64,000 bases of DNA from Chromobacterium violaceum ATCC 12472 (lineage in GTDB: Bacteria; Pseudomonadota; Gammaproteobacteria; Burkholderiales; Chromobacteriaceae), in the NCBI RefSeq assembly GCF_000007705.1, contig NC_005085.1:744001-808000 (forward strand). Reading direction: 5' to 3'. Below the pieces are notes generated by a model that made no database searches, was not told the origin of the DNA, and saw only the letters and a program-made list of their open reading frames with translations. The position numbers and the translations under genes were made by a program. Each line of letters opens with the position of its first letter. Within the stretch, counting starts at the first letter, position 1. Shown here one piece after another: positions 52,649-62,084 of this stretch.

Positions 52649-55510
52649 TTATTGGATGGGAATGTTGAGCTGCACCCCAACCTGCTTGGGGGTAACAACT
52701 ATATTGCTTTGATAGCGGCTATTGTCGCGTTGCGACTGCCAGAGCCAATTGCCGGCGACATAGCCTAGGATCCCGCCGGCGGTGATGTCGGACAGCCAAT
52801 GATCCTGGCTGGCCAGTCGGCCTGCGGCGCCGAGTGCGGCTATGCCGTATAACCAGGGTTGGTCGTATTCCTTCGCGAATGGTGTAACAGTGGCGAACAG
52901 TATCGCCGTGTGATTGGACGTGAAGCTGCTTTGCCAACGCGATGTTCCTGCAGGCTGGCTACGCCATGGTGCGTTGTCATCTCCTGGGCGCGCGCGGTTG
53001 GAGGTAAACTTCAACATTTCGCTACCCGCTACTGCAACACCTGCTGACTCCAGCGCAATCAGGCCCGTGTTGCTCAATCGATCATCTCCCAGAGCGAACG
53101 CTGCGCCAGAAAGGGCAGCGGTCGCAATAGGCAAATTCTTTCCAACTTGGCCCCAACTCTTTACTAAGCTATTCTGTTGGTGGTCCTTGAATGCGCGGTC
53201 TACCCGTTTGTCCAGGGCTGCGGCAGTGGCGACAGCAATTGTCGCGAGCCCTAGCCCTGCAGTCTTATTATCCATTTCTAGCCATTGACTGCTGGAGTCC
53301 TCCAGCCGCATTCGAATCACTGGCCAAGGTGTATAGTCGGGTTGCGGCGAGGTGACTTGTGGCAGATTCTGTTCATCGGCGCGTTCCGCGAAATTGCCCA
53401 GACCATCGTAGGCATGGATATCGCGTTTGGGGTTGCTGAGAATGTCATAGAGATCGCCTGGAGTCATGACCATTTGGCCGACATCTCGTGTCCAGGGCGA
53501 CAGTGAGAAGCCGCCGACGGTACGGCTGTCGAAAGTCAGCAGACTATTGAGAGGGATGGTGATGAATATCCCTTTGTCATTGTATGGTTTCTCCGGTGTG
53601 CCCGGAGAGGTGATGTCATGGCCATTGGTCTTGGTATACCAGAAGCCGGCTTCGACACCTGAACGGAAGCGGCGAGATAGCTCGAAGCGTACGCCATCAT
53701 CTTTGGCAAGGAAGCGTCCGGCGCGGACGGTGGTGGTGACACCCATTGGCAACTGGTAGTGCAGCGACGTAATTGCCGTGACGGTTTGGTAATCTCGCTT
53801 GCCGAACCAGCCGTTGACATCACGTTGCTGCAAGGCGTCCACCGCCAAATCTACCGCCCAGCTTTGGTTGAAACTAGGATAATACAGAACCTGACCGCCA
53901 GCACCGCGGAACATTTCTTCATAGATGCCCGCGGAAGCGCGGGCGTAGACATTGGGCGACAGCGTCATGTACTGGTTCAACAATAGGCGGTTCAGCTTGG
54001 GTGTCTTGACTCGCTTATAGTCCGCTATGTCGGACCGAACATGAGGCAAATCACTGTTTGATGGTTGTTTGACTGCCGTGATGGTGTTATATACATCTGC
54101 GCTTAACGCGCTATCTAGGTATAAGCCTTTGCTGAAACGTCGTTTGTAGGTTGCCTCAGCCATGATGTCATAGTGGAAGGCACCGCTAGGATCGTTGAAA
54201 TAGACGCCCAGCTTGGGGGCCAGATGGAAGCGGTTATCTTCGGTATCGTCGCTGGTAACTTGAACCCAATCTCCGTCGCGATTGGTCAGTAGGTTGACAT
54301 TGATACCATCGCGGAGTGATTGCGCCAGGGTTTGGCTGTTCAGCGGCTCAAGCTCTTGGTCGCGGCCAGATTTGATGTTGACGGTTTGCAGGAAACGCTC
54401 ACGATTGATCTTGCCCAGCAGATATTGATTGAGCGTGGTCATATCATAAAAGTTATAGGTAGCGACCGGCTGCTCCAGTTCGGTATACACGACTTTGATT
54501 TCACGGGTTTCCAGCGGAGCGTAATACAGTGCGGTCCGCACTGCGCGGCCGACTGCACGGCCGACGTTCGATATCCGGCTATTGCCGAGCTCCATCACCA
54601 AAGTATCGCGTTGCATGGCGATGCGGATATTCTTGAAATCTTGATTGCCCAGTGCGGAGGCCAGCTGGCGAGCCCGGCTGCTATCGCCTTTCCATTGATC
54701 GAGCGTCGGCCGTGTCGGGAGGTCGGGGCCCCCTGTGAAATAAGCAGGCTCCTGAATTTTGGGCACAAACTCGGTTACGTTCAGTGGAATGTCGATATGC
54801 GCATTCACGCTATTGTGGGTTTTCTGGCGAGCGACTTGAAGCCCTAACCAGCCCCATTGGTATTCCAGGCCAATGGCAGGACCCTTTTTTCGATATTCTG
54901 TCGCAAATGTCTGTGCTACAAATGGATGCGGATCTTGGCTGTAATTATTGGCATCGTACTCTGCAACCAGAGACCAGTTAGGTAGAAAGCTAGGGGTGTA
55001 GCGCAGGCCGCCGAACATGCCTTGAATGCGGCCCGAGCCGTAGCCAAGCGTCGTCTCCAGACCTGGGAGAACTTGCTTAGTGGCGATCAGGTTCGTGCCT
55101 TTCCATAGGCGAGTGCCTTGGATGTCAGTGAAACCAAGTGAAATTTCCGGCAGCCAGCGGGTCTCCTCTACAAGCCGGAATTTAGTATCGATGGCCTTGT
55201 CTTTGTAGCGACCGTAGCCACCGCCATATTGTTGATCGGTAAAGCCTGGTGCACCGGCGATGGAGATGTAGCGCCCCGACACCTCAAGCCAGGGCAGTAT
55301 GGTGGTCGAGGTCCAGAGAGTGCCGTATGGCTTGTCATAACTGTAGCCGAAGCTCATCGTGCCGTCATCGCCCACACGCGCAGACGGCATATTGATATAG
55401 CCAATCTGGCCATTTAATGATGGCTGAGCCAATGCTCCACAGGCAAATAGCAGTGGAACCCCTTTTTGCAACACCCCTGTGACCAGATCATTCCTGGATT
55501 TTTTATGCAT
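52649..55510 (-). CDS. YjbH-like outer membrane protein fused to PAP2 phosphatase domain
   Basis: A 953-residue protein. After a signal peptide the first roughly 720 residues match YjbH (NMPSARVGDDGTMSFGYSYD, YKDKAIDTKFRLVEETRW, LPEISLGFTDIQGT). From about residue 770 a PAP2-type lipid phosphatase domain follows, with KFTSNRARP (K-x6-RP, about 836), SFTSNHTAILFA (His, about 865) and R-x5-HWLSD (about 900), so the three motifs are present though PSGH reads TSNH. Such a fusion could dephosphorylate an undecaprenyl- or sugar-phosphate at export. The ATG at 55510 is preferred over a GTG at 55516. Confidence 0.8.
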   Translation of the reverse strand: MHKKSRNDLVTGVLQKGVPLLFACGALAQPSLNGQIGYINMPSARVGDDGTMSFGYSYDKPYGTLWTSTTILPWLEVSGRYISIAGAPGFTDQQYGGGYGRYKDKAIDTKFRLVEETRWLPEISLGFTDIQGTRLWKGTNLIATKQVLPGLETTLGYGSGRIQGMFGGLRYTPSFLPNWSLVAEYDANNYSQDPHPFVAQTFATEYRKKGPAIGLEYQWGWLGLQVARQKTHNSVNAHIDIPLNVTEFVPKIQEPAYFTGGPDLPTRPTLDQWKGDSSRARQLASALGNQDFKNIRIAMQRDTLVMELGNSRISNVGRAVGRAVRTALYYAPLETREIKVVYTELEQPVATYNFYDMTTLNQYLLGKINRERFLQTVNIKSGRDQELEPLNSQTLAQSLRDGINVNLLTNRDGDWVQVTSDDTEDNRFHLAPKLGVYFNDPSGAFHYDIMAEATYKRRFSKGLYLDSALSADVYNTITAVKQPSNSDLPHVRSDIADYKRVKTPKLNRLLLNQYMTLSPNVYARASAGIYEEMFRGAGGQVLYYPSFNQSWAVDLAVDALQQRDVNGWFGKRDYQTVTAITSLHYQLPMGVTTTVRAGRFLAKDDGVRFELSRRFRSGVEAGFWYTKTNGHDITSPGTPEKPYNDKGIFITIPLNSLLTFDSRTVGGFSLSPWTRDVGQMVMTPGDLYDILSNPKRDIHAYDGLGNFAERADEQNLPQVTSPQPDYTPWPVIRMRLEDSSSQWLEMDNKTAGLGLATIAVATAAALDKRVDRAFKDHQQNSLVKSWGQVGKNLPIATAALSGAAFALGDDRLSNTGLIALESAGVAVAGSEMLKFTSNRARPGDDNAPWRSQPAGTSRWQSSFTSNHTAILFATVTPFAKEYDQPWLYGIAALGAAGRLASQDHWLSDITAGGILGYVAGNWLWQSQRDNSRYQSNIVVTPKQVGVQLNIPIQ

Positions 55511-55830
55511 TCGCACGGCCCGGATTATTTTGAACTTTGATGCACTGCCTGTATTTCAGAGCTTATAGTTTGGCGATGACGGTGAAAAACTATTCTACCC
55601 TTGTCTGGGTCATGTCAACAGTATTTTAGGATTGAATCCGAGGTGGTCGAGACTATTTGGGGGCCTGTTGCGGATAAGCATGGCATGATCATATTTTTCT
55701 GGCCGCGGATAATGCTTTTTATATGTGGCCGCCTCGTGATCTTGTGTAATAAAGCCAAACAGGCGGAGCCTCGTCCGCCTGCTTTGCTTACTATTAGAGT
55801 GATTCTCACATTGTAATGTGATTGGCACTC
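55511..55830. other. Intergenic region between yjbE-like and yjbH-PAP2 genes
   Basis: No gene is supported. An intrinsic-terminator-like hairpin at 55760-55781 lies in it, so yjbH-PAP2 probably has partial read-through or its own promoter. Confidence 0.5.
55760..55781 (-). terminator. Hairpin after yjbE-like gene
   Basis: Perfect eight-base arms CAGGCGGA/TCCGCCTG with a six-base loop, followed leftward by a T-rich stretch. It may attenuate transcription into the downstream export genes. Confidence 0.65.
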
Positions 55831-56103
55831 TTAGTGGTGGGTTGCCGCAGAGTGGCTCGAGGAGGAGTTGCTGTTGCTGGAGACGGCAACAGCTGCTGCG
55901 ACGGCGGCGCCGATGGCGGCGATGGTGCCTACGCTCAGGCCTGCGATGCCTGCGGTGGTGCCGGCAGCGCCGGCTGCAGCGGCGCTGGTGGTGCCCGCCG
56001 CCGATGAGCCTGCAGCAGAAGTGGCTGCTGCTTCCTCAGCCGCAAAGGCCGACGAAGCCAGCATGGAGGAGAGGGCGATGACGGCGATTTTTTTCAGCAG
56101 CAT
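55831..56103 (-). CDS. Small Ala/Ser-rich exported protein, YjbE-like
   Basis: A 90-residue secreted protein. The signal peptide is residues 1 to 22 (MLLKKIAVIALSSMLASSAF, then AA). The mature part is Ala/Gly/Ser/Thr-rich with an AGIAGLSVGTIAAIGAAVAAA hydrophobic segment and a Ser/His tail. Composition, size and position upstream of yjbH match E. coli YjbE of the yjbEFGH exopolysaccharide operon. An AAGGA box precedes the ATG. Confidence 0.75.
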   Translation of the reverse strand: MLLKKIAVIALSSMLASSAFAAEEAAATSAAGSSAAGTTSAAAAGAAGTTAGIAGLSVGTIAAIGAAVAAAVAVSSNSNSSSSHSAATHH

Positions 56104-56259
56104 GGTGAATCCTTTGCTAGATTATGTTGAACCAAGGGAATTCGTTATAAAGTACTTCCATCCTGCATGATATCCCAACTCACGCATTTTTCAAGATCAG
56201 CCAGATGACGTTATCGTGAATTCCTGGCTCGACTCGCGCAATACGGCCTTCGGACAGTG

Positions 56260-57201
56260 TTAGTCCAGCCAGAAGTCCTGCCGGAGGCGGTGGCCCAGCA
56301 GCAGGTTCTGGAACACGGCCGGATCCTTGGTGTAGGTGAGTTCGCCGCTCGCGGGCTGATAGAGATCTTGCAGCCGGGATACCCAGAAGCGCAGCGCGGC
56401 GGCCCTGAGCATGACAGGCCAGCAGTCGCGTTCGGCGGCTTCCAGCGGCCTTTCCGATTGATAGCCTTCGAGAAAGGCTTTGGCCAGTCCGCCATCGAGT
56501 TCGCCGTCGTCAAGCCGCGCCCAGTCGTTGACCGCGATGGCCACGTCGTACAACAGGATGTCGTTGCAGGCGTAGTAGAAGTCGATGAAGCCGCTGATGT
56601 GGTTTCCATTCAACAAAACATTGTCCCGGAACAGGTCGGCATGGATCACGCCGCTGGGCAGGTGATCGAAGCGGTGACTGTCCTGGAACTGTATTTCCTC
56701 CCGCAGCAGTTCGGCCTGATCGGCGGGCAGCTGCGGATACAGCTGCTGCGCGGTCCGGCTCCACCAGCGCGGGCCGCGCGGGTTCTTCATCTGCAGCGGG
56801 AAGGTGGCGCCGGCCTTGTGCATCTGGGCCAGCGTTTCGCCGACTGCGCGGCATTGCTCCGCGCTGGGGTGGCTGACGTCTTGTCCCCCGAGGCAGCTGA
56901 CCAGGCAGGCCGGCTTGCCGGCCAGCGTCGACGCGAAGCGGTCGGTGTGGTCGGCGACTGGCGCAGGGCAGGCGACGCCGTGTTTGGCCAGGTGGCTCAT
57001 CAGCGTCAGGTAGTAGGGCAACTCGTCCAGATGCAGCGTTTCGAACAGCGTCAGCACGTAGCGGCCATGCGTGGTGGTGACGAAGTAGTTGGTATTGGTG
57101 ATGCCCGCCGCAATGCCTTTCAGCTCAAGCAATTGCCCCAGCGCGTAGCCCTGCAGCCAGTGTTGCAACGATTCCCGGCTGACCGTGGTGTAAACCGACA
57201 T
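56260..57201 (-). CDS. thrB: Homoserine kinase (APH-fold ThrB)
   Basis: A 313-residue homoserine kinase of the aminoglycoside-phosphotransferase fold. GIAAGITNTNYFVTT, GVIHADLFRDNVL (catalytic HxDxxxxN) and GFIDFYYACND (metal Asp) are present. It makes O-phosphohomoserine in threonine synthesis. The next gene upstream, at 57212, encodes a DUF2782 protein, with 10 bases between them. Confidence 0.95.
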   Translation of the reverse strand: MSVYTTVSRESLQHWLQGYALGQLLELKGIAAGITNTNYFVTTTHGRYVLTLFETLHLDELPYYLTLMSHLAKHGVACPAPVADHTDRFASTLAGKPACLVSCLGGQDVSHPSAEQCRAVGETLAQMHKAGATFPLQMKNPRGPRWWSRTAQQLYPQLPADQAELLREEIQFQDSHRFDHLPSGVIHADLFRDNVLLNGNHISGFIDFYYACNDILLYDVAIAVNDWARLDDGELDGGLAKAFLEGYQSERPLEAAERDCWPVMLRAAALRFWVSRLQDLYQPASGELTYTKDPAVFQNLLLGHRLRQDFWLD

Positions 57202-57211
57202 GCCGCCTCCG

Positions 57212-57544
57212 TCAGAATCGAACCAGGACCCAGCGGGGGATCACGATGCGGGTCGCAGGGTCGATCTGCCTCATGTTGCCGGAGCCGTTGTCGTCTATCA
57301 GGTAATAAGGCACGCCATGGGACGGCGTCACCTTGATCATGTACAGCTGGCCGTTCAGGCGGTATTCCTCGACCTTCTCGTCGCCCTTCTGGATCAGGCG
57401 CACTTCCGGTTCCGGCTCGGCGGCGTTGGCGGGGCTGATCGCAGGCGGAGGCGGCACCACAGCCTTGGGCGGGGAGGCGGGCGCCTCGGCGGCCAGGGCG
57501 GAGGCCAGCGGCAGGAGGAGAAGCAGGGCGGTGAGGCGGCGCAT
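57212..57544 (-). CDS. DUF2782 small exported protein
   Basis: A 110-residue protein with a signal peptide (MRRLTALLLLLPLASALAAE), a Pro-rich linker, and the DUF2782 core (VEEYRLNGQLYMIKVTPSHG, ending VIPRWVLVRF). Location is the periplasm; function unknown. It precedes thrB, the usual arrangement in related bacteria. Confidence 0.88.
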   Translation of the reverse strand: MRRLTALLLLLPLASALAAEAPASPPKAVVPPPPAISPANAAEPEPEVRLIQKGDEKVEEYRLNGQLYMIKVTPSHGVPYYLIDDNGSGNMRQIDPATRIVIPRWVLVRF

Positions 57545-57831
57545 GGTTTGTCCTTATTCGGTATGCGGTTTTCGAGTTCGGTTTCGATTTTTCCACGGGC
57601 GACCCGGTCCTGCCAGAGGACCGGATGCAAGTTGGAGCGCGCAGGGTCTGGCGATGCCAAGGCCGAGTCCGGCGGATGGCCTGCCGGCAGGACTGCCCTT
57701 CGCGGCCGCTTTTGGCCGGCGCATGGCTCTGCCTGATGCCCCGCGTTGTGAATGATACTGCGGCGGGGCGATTTCCGCGCCCCGCATCCGGCGGAAAAGC
57801 GCCGCGTCCGGGAAAAGATCGTAAATGGGTT

Positions 57832-58560
57832 CTACAGGTTGAGCAGTTGCTCGCGCTCTTCGGGCAACGCTTCGAAGCCGCGGGTCTCGTAGTGTTTGAA
57901 AATGGTGTCGACGATTTGCTGCGGATCGTCGATCAGCTGGATCAGGTTCAGGTCGTCCGGATTGATCATGCCTTCGCTGACCAGCCGTTCCTTGACCCAG
58001 TCGAGCAGGCCCGCCCAGAATTCGTGGCAGCACAGGATGATGGGAATCTTGCGGCTCTTGCCGGTCTGGATCAGCGTCAGCGCCTCGAACATCTCGTCCA
58101 GCGTGCCGAAGCCGCCGGGCATCACCACATAGGCGATCGCGTGCTTGACGAACATCACCTTGCGGCTGAAGAAGTGGTTGAACTTGACCGCCAGGTCTTG
58201 GTAATCGTTGGGTTTCTGTTCGTGCGGCAGCACGATGTTCAGCGCAACGGACGGACTTCTGCCGTAGAATGCCCCCTTGTTGGCGGCTTCCATGATGCCG
58301 GGGCCGCCGCCGGATATCACAGAGAAACCGGAGTCGGACAGGCGGCGGGCCACGTCTTCGGTCAGTTTGTAATACTTGTGGTCGCGCGGGGTGCGCGCGC
58401 TGCCGAATATGCTGACGGCCGGCGTGATGCCTTGCAGTTCCTCGGCCGACTCGACAAACTCCGACAGTATCTTCATCACGTGCCAGGCTTCGCGCGAACG
58501 GAAGCGCTGCATCATGGCGTGACGATCGCTGGTCTGCGGTAACTTATCGGACAAGCTCAT
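57832..58560 (-). CDS. LOG family protein (nucleotide 5'-monophosphate nucleosidase type)
   Basis: A 242-residue Rossmann-fold protein of the LOG/TIGR00730 group. VISGGGPGIMEAANKGA and MPGGFGTLDEMFEAL are the signature motifs. Members cleave cytokinin or AMP-type nucleotide N-glycosidic bonds. Its start codon is separated from the polA start by 13 bases on the opposite strand, so the promoters of both must lie within the other gene. Confidence 0.92.
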   Translation of the reverse strand: MSLSDKLPQTSDRHAMMQRFRSREAWHVMKILSEFVESAEELQGITPAVSIFGSARTPRDHKYYKLTEDVARRLSDSGFSVISGGGPGIMEAANKGAFYGRSPSVALNIVLPHEQKPNDYQDLAVKFNHFFSRKVMFVKHAIAYVVMPGGFGTLDEMFEALTLIQTGKSRKIPIILCCHEFWAGLLDWVKERLVSEGMINPDDLNLIQLIDDPQQIVDTIFKHYETRGFEALPEEREQLLNL

Positions 58561-58573
58561 ACTTCTGCCTCTT

Positions 58574-61360
58574 ATGAAAACATTGTTATTGATCGACGGC
58601 TCTTCTTATTTGTACCGCGCCTTTCACGCGATGCCCGATTTGCGTTCTCCGGATGGCCGCCCGGTGGGGGCTGTCTATGGCATGGTCAACATGCTCAGGC
58701 GGCTGGAGAAAGAGGTTGAGTTCGATTATAGCGCCTGCGTCTTCGACGCGAAGGGCAAGACTTTCCGCGACGACCTGTACCCCGAATACAAGGCCAACCG
58801 CCCGTCGATGCCCGAGGAGCTTGCTTCCCAGATTACGGCGGTCCACGATGTGGTGCAAGCTTCCGGCTGGCCGATGCTGGTGGTGCCGGGCGTGGAGGCC
58901 GACGACGTGATCGGCACGCTGGCGCGCCTGGGGGCGGCGGCCGGCATGAAGGTGATCGTCTCCACCGGCGACAAGGACATGGCGCAGCTGGTGACGCCGG
59001 ACGTCACCTTGGTCAACACCATGACCAACGAGTTGCTGGACGAGGCCGGCGTGAAGGAGAAGTTCGGCGTGCCGCCCAGCCTGATCATCGACTACCTGAC
59101 CCTGATCGGCGACAAGGTGGACAACGTGCCCGGCGTCGACAAGTGCGGGCCGAAGACCGCGGTCAAATGGCTGGAAGAGTACGGCAGCCTGGACGCCATC
59201 ATCGCCCAGGCGGGCAGCGTCGGCGGCAAGGTCGGCGAGAACCTGCGCGCGGCGCTGGACTGGCTGCCGATGGGCAGGCGGCTGATCACCATCGATTGCG
59301 ACGTCGATCTGGAGGCAGACCTGCCGCACGGCTTGCCGGGCCTGCAGCATGGCCAGAAGGACAAGCCGCGGCTGGCCGAATTGTTCCAGGATCTGGGCTT
59401 CCGCACCTTCTACCGCGAGGTGACCGAGGGTGCGGAAATGCCGGCCGTCGCGCAACGCGGGGAGGACGCGCCGCGTGGCGGCGAGGCACAGGGCGACATG
59501 TTCGCCGAACCGGCCGCGCCTGCGGCACCGCCAGCCCTGTCCGCAGGCGCGCTGGAGCGCCATTACGAAACCATCCTCACCGAAGCGCAACTGGACGCCT
59601 GGCTGGCAAGGCTGATGGCGGCCAAGGTAGTGTCGTTCGACACCGAAACCACCAGCCTCGATCCGATGCAGGCGCGCATCGTCGGCGTCAGCTTCTCGGT
59701 GGAGGCCGGCCATGCCGCCTACCTGCCGCTGGAGCACCATTACGCCGGCGCGCCGCAGCAACTGCCGCTGGAGGCGGCTCTGGCCAAGCTCAAGCCGTGG
59801 CTGGAGGACGCAAGCAAGAAGAAGTGCGGGCAGAACCTGAAATACGACTGCCACGTGCTGGCCAACCACGGCATCGCCCTCGCCGGCATCGCAGACGATT
59901 CGATGCTGGCCTCCTACGTGCTGGAAAGCCACCAGCGCCACAATATGGACGACCTGGCGCGCCGCCATCTGGGCGAGAACACCGTCAGTTATGAAGAGAT
60001 TTGCGGCAAGGGCGCCAAGCAGATCGGCTTCAGCGAGGTCGACGTCGACATCGCCGCCAATTACGCGGCCGAGGACGCCGACATCACGCTGCGCTTGAAC
60101 CAGTTCTTCGCCGGGCAGCTCTTCGGCGATCTGGAAAAAGTTTACCGCGACATCGAGCTGCCGGTGGCCGAGGTGCTGTTCAAGATGGAACGCCACGGCG
60201 TGCTGATAGATCGCGACAAACTGGCCGCGCAGAGCCACCAGCTGGGCAGTCAGATGCTGGAGCTGGAACAGCGGGCCTACGAGCTGGCCGGCCAGCCGTT
60301 CAACCTGAATTCGCCGAAGCAGCTGCAGGAAATCCTGTTCGGCAAGCTGGCGATCCCGACCAAGGGCGTCAAGAAAACGCCGTCGGGCGGTTACTCCACC
60401 GATGAGTCGGTGCTGGAGCAACTGGCGCTGGATCATCCGCTGCCGAAGTGCATCCTGGAATACCGCGGGCTGGCCAAATTGAAGTCGACTTACACCGACA
60501 AGCTGCCGACGCTGATTTATCCACAGACCGGCCGCGTGCACACGACTTATGCACAGGCAGTGGCGATCACCGGACGGCTGGCCAGCAACGATCCGAACCT
60601 GCAGAACATTCCGGTGCGCACCGCCGAGGGCCGCCGCGTGCGCGAGGCCTTCATCGCGCCGGCCGGCTGGCAGATCGTTTCGGCCGACTATTCGCAGATC
60701 GAACTGCGCATCATGGCCCACCTGTCCGACGACGAAGGCATGCTGAAGGCCTTCGCCAGCGGCGAGGACATCCACCGCGCCACCGCGGCCGAGGTGTTCG
60801 GCGTGGAGCTGGCGGCGGTGACGTCCGACCAACGCCGCGCCGCCAAGGCGATCAACTTCGGCCTGATCTACGGCATGAGCGCGTTTGGACTCGCCGCCCA
60901 GCTCGACATCGAGCGCAGCGCCGCCCAGCAATACATCGACCGCTACTTCATGCGCTACCCGGGCGTGGCCGAATACATGCAGGCCACGCGCGAGAAGGCG
61001 CGCGAGCAGGGCTATGTGGAGACGGTGTTCGGCCGCCGGCTGTACCTGCCGGACATCAAGCTCAGCAACCCGGGCCGGCGCGCCGGCGCCGAGCGCGCGG
61101 CGATCAACGCGCCGATGCAGGGCACCGCCGCCGACCTGATCAAGCTGGCGATGATAGCCGTGCAGGACTGGCTGGAGCGCGACGGCTTGCAGAGCAAGCT
61201 GATCATGCAGGTGCACGACGAACTGGTGCTGGAAGTGCCGCAGGCCGAGCTGGAGCAGGTCAAGCGCCGGCTGCCGGAAATCATGGCCGGCGCGGCCGAG
61301 CTCAAAGTGCCGCTGCTGGCCGAGGTCGGGGCCGGCGACAGCTGGGAAGCCGCGCACTGA
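58574..61360 (+). CDS. polA: DNA polymerase I
   Basis: A 928-residue DNA polymerase I. The 5'-3' exonuclease domain starts LLLIDGSSYLYRAFHAM; the 3'-5' exonuclease site SFDTETTSLD lies near residue 353, so proofreading looks intact; the polymerase has motif A SADYSQIELRI (about 703), the O-helix RRAAKAINFGLIYGMS and motif C VHDELVLEV (about 880). It repairs DNA and processes Okazaki fragments. No Shine-Dalgarno box is visible before the ATG. It is followed by a strong terminator. Confidence 0.98.
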   Translation: MKTLLLIDGSSYLYRAFHAMPDLRSPDGRPVGAVYGMVNMLRRLEKEVEFDYSACVFDAKGKTFRDDLYPEYKANRPSMPEELASQITAVHDVVQASGWPMLVVPGVEADDVIGTLARLGAAAGMKVIVSTGDKDMAQLVTPDVTLVNTMTNELLDEAGVKEKFGVPPSLIIDYLTLIGDKVDNVPGVDKCGPKTAVKWLEEYGSLDAIIAQAGSVGGKVGENLRAALDWLPMGRRLITIDCDVDLEADLPHGLPGLQHGQKDKPRLAELFQDLGFRTFYREVTEGAEMPAVAQRGEDAPRGGEAQGDMFAEPAAPAAPPALSAGALERHYETILTEAQLDAWLARLMAAKVVSFDTETTSLDPMQARIVGVSFSVEAGHAAYLPLEHHYAGAPQQLPLEAALAKLKPWLEDASKKKCGQNLKYDCHVLANHGIALAGIADDSMLASYVLESHQRHNMDDLARRHLGENTVSYEEICGKGAKQIGFSEVDVDIAANYAAEDADITLRLNQFFAGQLFGDLEKVYRDIELPVAEVLFKMERHGVLIDRDKLAAQSHQLGSQMLELEQRAYELAGQPFNLNSPKQLQEILFGKLAIPTKGVKKTPSGGYSTDESVLEQLALDHPLPKCILEYRGLAKLKSTYTDKLPTLIYPQTGRVHTTYAQAVAITGRLASNDPNLQNIPVRTAEGRRVREAFIAPAGWQIVSADYSQIELRIMAHLSDDEGMLKAFASGEDIHRATAAEVFGVELAAVTSDQRRAAKAINFGLIYGMSAFGLAAQLDIERSAAQQYIDRYFMRYPGVAEYMQATREKAREQGYVETVFGRRLYLPDIKLSNPGRRAGAERAAINAPMQGTAADLIKLAMIAVQDWLERDGLQSKLIMQVHDELVLEVPQAELEQVKRRLPEIMAGAAELKVPLLAEVGAGDSWEAAH

Positions 61361-61382
61361 CGCGCCCATCGCATCCGTCCGG

Positions 61383-61412
61383 AACGGCGCCATTCGGCGC
61401 CGTTTTGTTTTT
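61383..61412 (+). terminator. Rho-independent terminator of polA
   Basis: Nine-base perfect arms AACGGCGCC/GGCGCCGTT with an ATTC loop are followed by TTGTTTTT. Confidence 0.9.
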
Positions 61413-61433
61413 GCGTCAGCGCGGACCTGCACT

Positions 61434-61530
61434 TTCGGATATGGGCGCCGCGCGGCGGCTCCGGCTTTGGTACAGGGTGCGCCTGGCGCCGGCGTCGGCG
61501 CTTTCAGACTGGCGACTCCCCATATCCGAA
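61434..61530. repeat. Long inverted repeat upstream of fimU-like gene
   Basis: Perfect 12-base arms TTCGGATATGGG and CCCATATCCGAA enclose 73 bases that include GC-rich dyads. The right arm ends 11 bases before the pilin start, overlapping the likely promoter. It may be a dispersed palindrome or a regulatory structure. Confidence 0.55.
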
Positions 61531-61541
61531 TGGAGCATGCG

Positions 61542-62084
61542 ATGGGCAGGCCGCTTCAGGCTGGACTGACCTTGCTGGAAATGATGGCCGCGCTGGCGAT
61601 CGCCGCCGTCGGTGCCTGCCTGGCCTTGCCCATGCTCGGCCAGCAAATGGAACGGCAGCGGCTGCGCGGCCATGCGATGGCGCTGATGGGCAGCCTGGAG
61701 CATGCGCGCGCGGAGGCATTGCGGCTCAACCGGCCGGTATACCTGTGCGCCGCCAACCTGAAAGTGAATCGCGAGCTGCAGGGCTGCCTGCCGCGGCAGG
61801 CCGGCAGCAGCCAGTCCTGGCCGGAGGGCGTGCTGGTCTACGCGGACCAGGGCGCGGCAAACGCTTACTACGACGGCGGCGAACGCCTGCGCCTGGCGAT
61901 GTTTGATGGCGACAGGGTGGCGGTGCGCGCGGAGGAGCGGCAGTTGGCGTTGACGGCCGAGGGGCGGCTGCAGTCGTCGCGGCCAGTGCGTTTTGTCCTG
62001 AGCGGCCGCAGCCAGTGCCTGGCGCTGACCGTGGCGGCCAATGGGCGGGCCTGGCTGGCGGAGGTGGGCGATGCGTGCGCCTGA
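61542..62084 (+). CDS. fimU: Type IV minor pilin FimU/FimT-like (GspH fold)
   Basis: A 180-residue pseudopilin. The leader RPLQAG is followed by LTLLEMMAALAIAAVGACLA, with Gly before the cleavage site and Glu5, so it should be processed by PilD. The downstream GspH domain includes RAEALRLNRPVYLC. It belongs to the minor pilin operon that primes pilus assembly. The ATG at 61542 has a GGAG box; one four codons earlier is also possible. Confidence 0.88.
   Translation: MGRPLQAGLTLLEMMAALAIAAVGACLALPMLGQQMERQRLRGHAMALMGSLEHARAEALRLNRPVYLCAANLKVNRELQGCLPRQAGSSQSWPEGVLVYADQGAANAYYDGGERLRLAMFDGDRVAVRAEERQLALTAEGRLQSSRPVRFVLSGRSQCLALTVAANGRAWLAEVGDACA

Noticed and set aside
58586-61432. A 948-residue leftward frame opposite polA
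   Set aside because: Long open frames on the opposite strand of GC-rich genes are chance products of third-position GC; the polA frame has all catalytic motifs and this one has none.
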